64,000 nt of DNA from CAMDPA01 sp964574325 (GTDB taxonomy: Bacteria > Pseudomonadota > Alphaproteobacteria > Rhizobiales > Hyphomicrobiaceae): contig CAZNMY010000005.1 in NCBI GenBank assembly GCA_964574325.1, positions 1-64,000 on the forward strand. The letters run 5' to 3'. Below, piece by piece: positions 63,968 to 64,000 of the stretch. The first letter of the stretch is position 1. Each line of letters starts with the position of its first letter. Made by a program: the position numbers and the translations under genes. The notes beneath the pieces were generated by a model. It did not search any database, was not told the DNA's origin, and was given only the letters and a program-made list of their open reading frames with translations.

Positions 63968-64000
63968 ACAGAACGCGGCTTGTTGAGCACACGAGTCTTC
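63964..64000 (+). CDS. Start of a further gene, truncated by the window edge
   Basis: ATGA overlaps the glf stop. Twelve codons (MNRTRLVEHTSL) remain open to the edge. The coupling style matches the upstream genes, so this is probably the next gene of the same operon. Too little is present to name a product. Confidence 0.45.
   Translation, partial: MNRTRLVEHTSL

Overview
This is a 64 kb chromosomal-type window of high G+C (roughly 60-65% by eye) from a Gram-negative bacterium. An outer-membrane TolC-like protein, a chaperone-usher pilus, a lipoprotein signal, an HWE-type histidine kinase and an IS66-family insertion sequence with rhizobial-style gene content point to the Alphaproteobacteria, most probably Hyphomicrobiales. 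That placement is inference; no rRNA or other marker gene is present. There is one run of 100 N (9415-9514) inside a repeat-bearing gene. No tRNA, rRNA or CRISPR array was seen.

Layout. 1-608 is the start of an acyl-CoA dehydrogenase running off the left edge. 1029-7016 encodes a four-gene exporter: a TolC-like channel, a HlyD-like adaptor, a GAF-like/HlyD fusion and an M50 metalloprotease/HlyD fusion, with no ABC ATPase. It is followed by its likely cargo, a DUF4347 repeat protein of about 1,240 residues (7518-11169). 12293-17458 is a compact archaic (Csu-type) chaperone-usher pilus operon: subunit, chaperone, usher and two-domain tip protein. 18058-23275 (minus) is a polysaccharide operon with a family 2 glycosyltransferase, a degenerate CpsD-like P-loop protein, a Wzz-like protein, rmlB and rmlA. 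Divergent from it are a polysaccharide deacetylase and a single-gene 2,162-residue polyketide synthase (24997-31485).

31737-44532 is a Ser/Thr phospho-signalling island: one kinase, two membrane-anchored PP2C phosphatases, three FHA proteins, a four-helix membrane protein whose tail repeats a candidate phospho-threonine docking motif, and a TIR-SUMF1 fusion. It is the most unusual assembly in the window and may be a poorly described sensing or conflict system. 44820-51025 is a hybrid-sized HWE sensor kinase (about 1,947 residues) translationally coupled to a single-domain response regulator.

51340-54107 is a complete IS66-family element with tnpA, tnpB, tnpC, a passenger ORF, 22-bp imperfect terminal repeats and a perfect 8-bp target duplication. 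54239-61438 (minus) is a tightly overlapped galactose operon: GH2 glycosidase, galT, galK and a GH1-RmlD fusion. Divergent from it is a glycosyltransferase-glf pair that continues off the right edge. Read together, these could release galactose, convert it to UDP-galactose and then to UDP-galactofuranose for a surface glycan. Overall the window is strongly biased to surface structures (exported adhesin, pilus, polysaccharide) and to the signalling that could control them.
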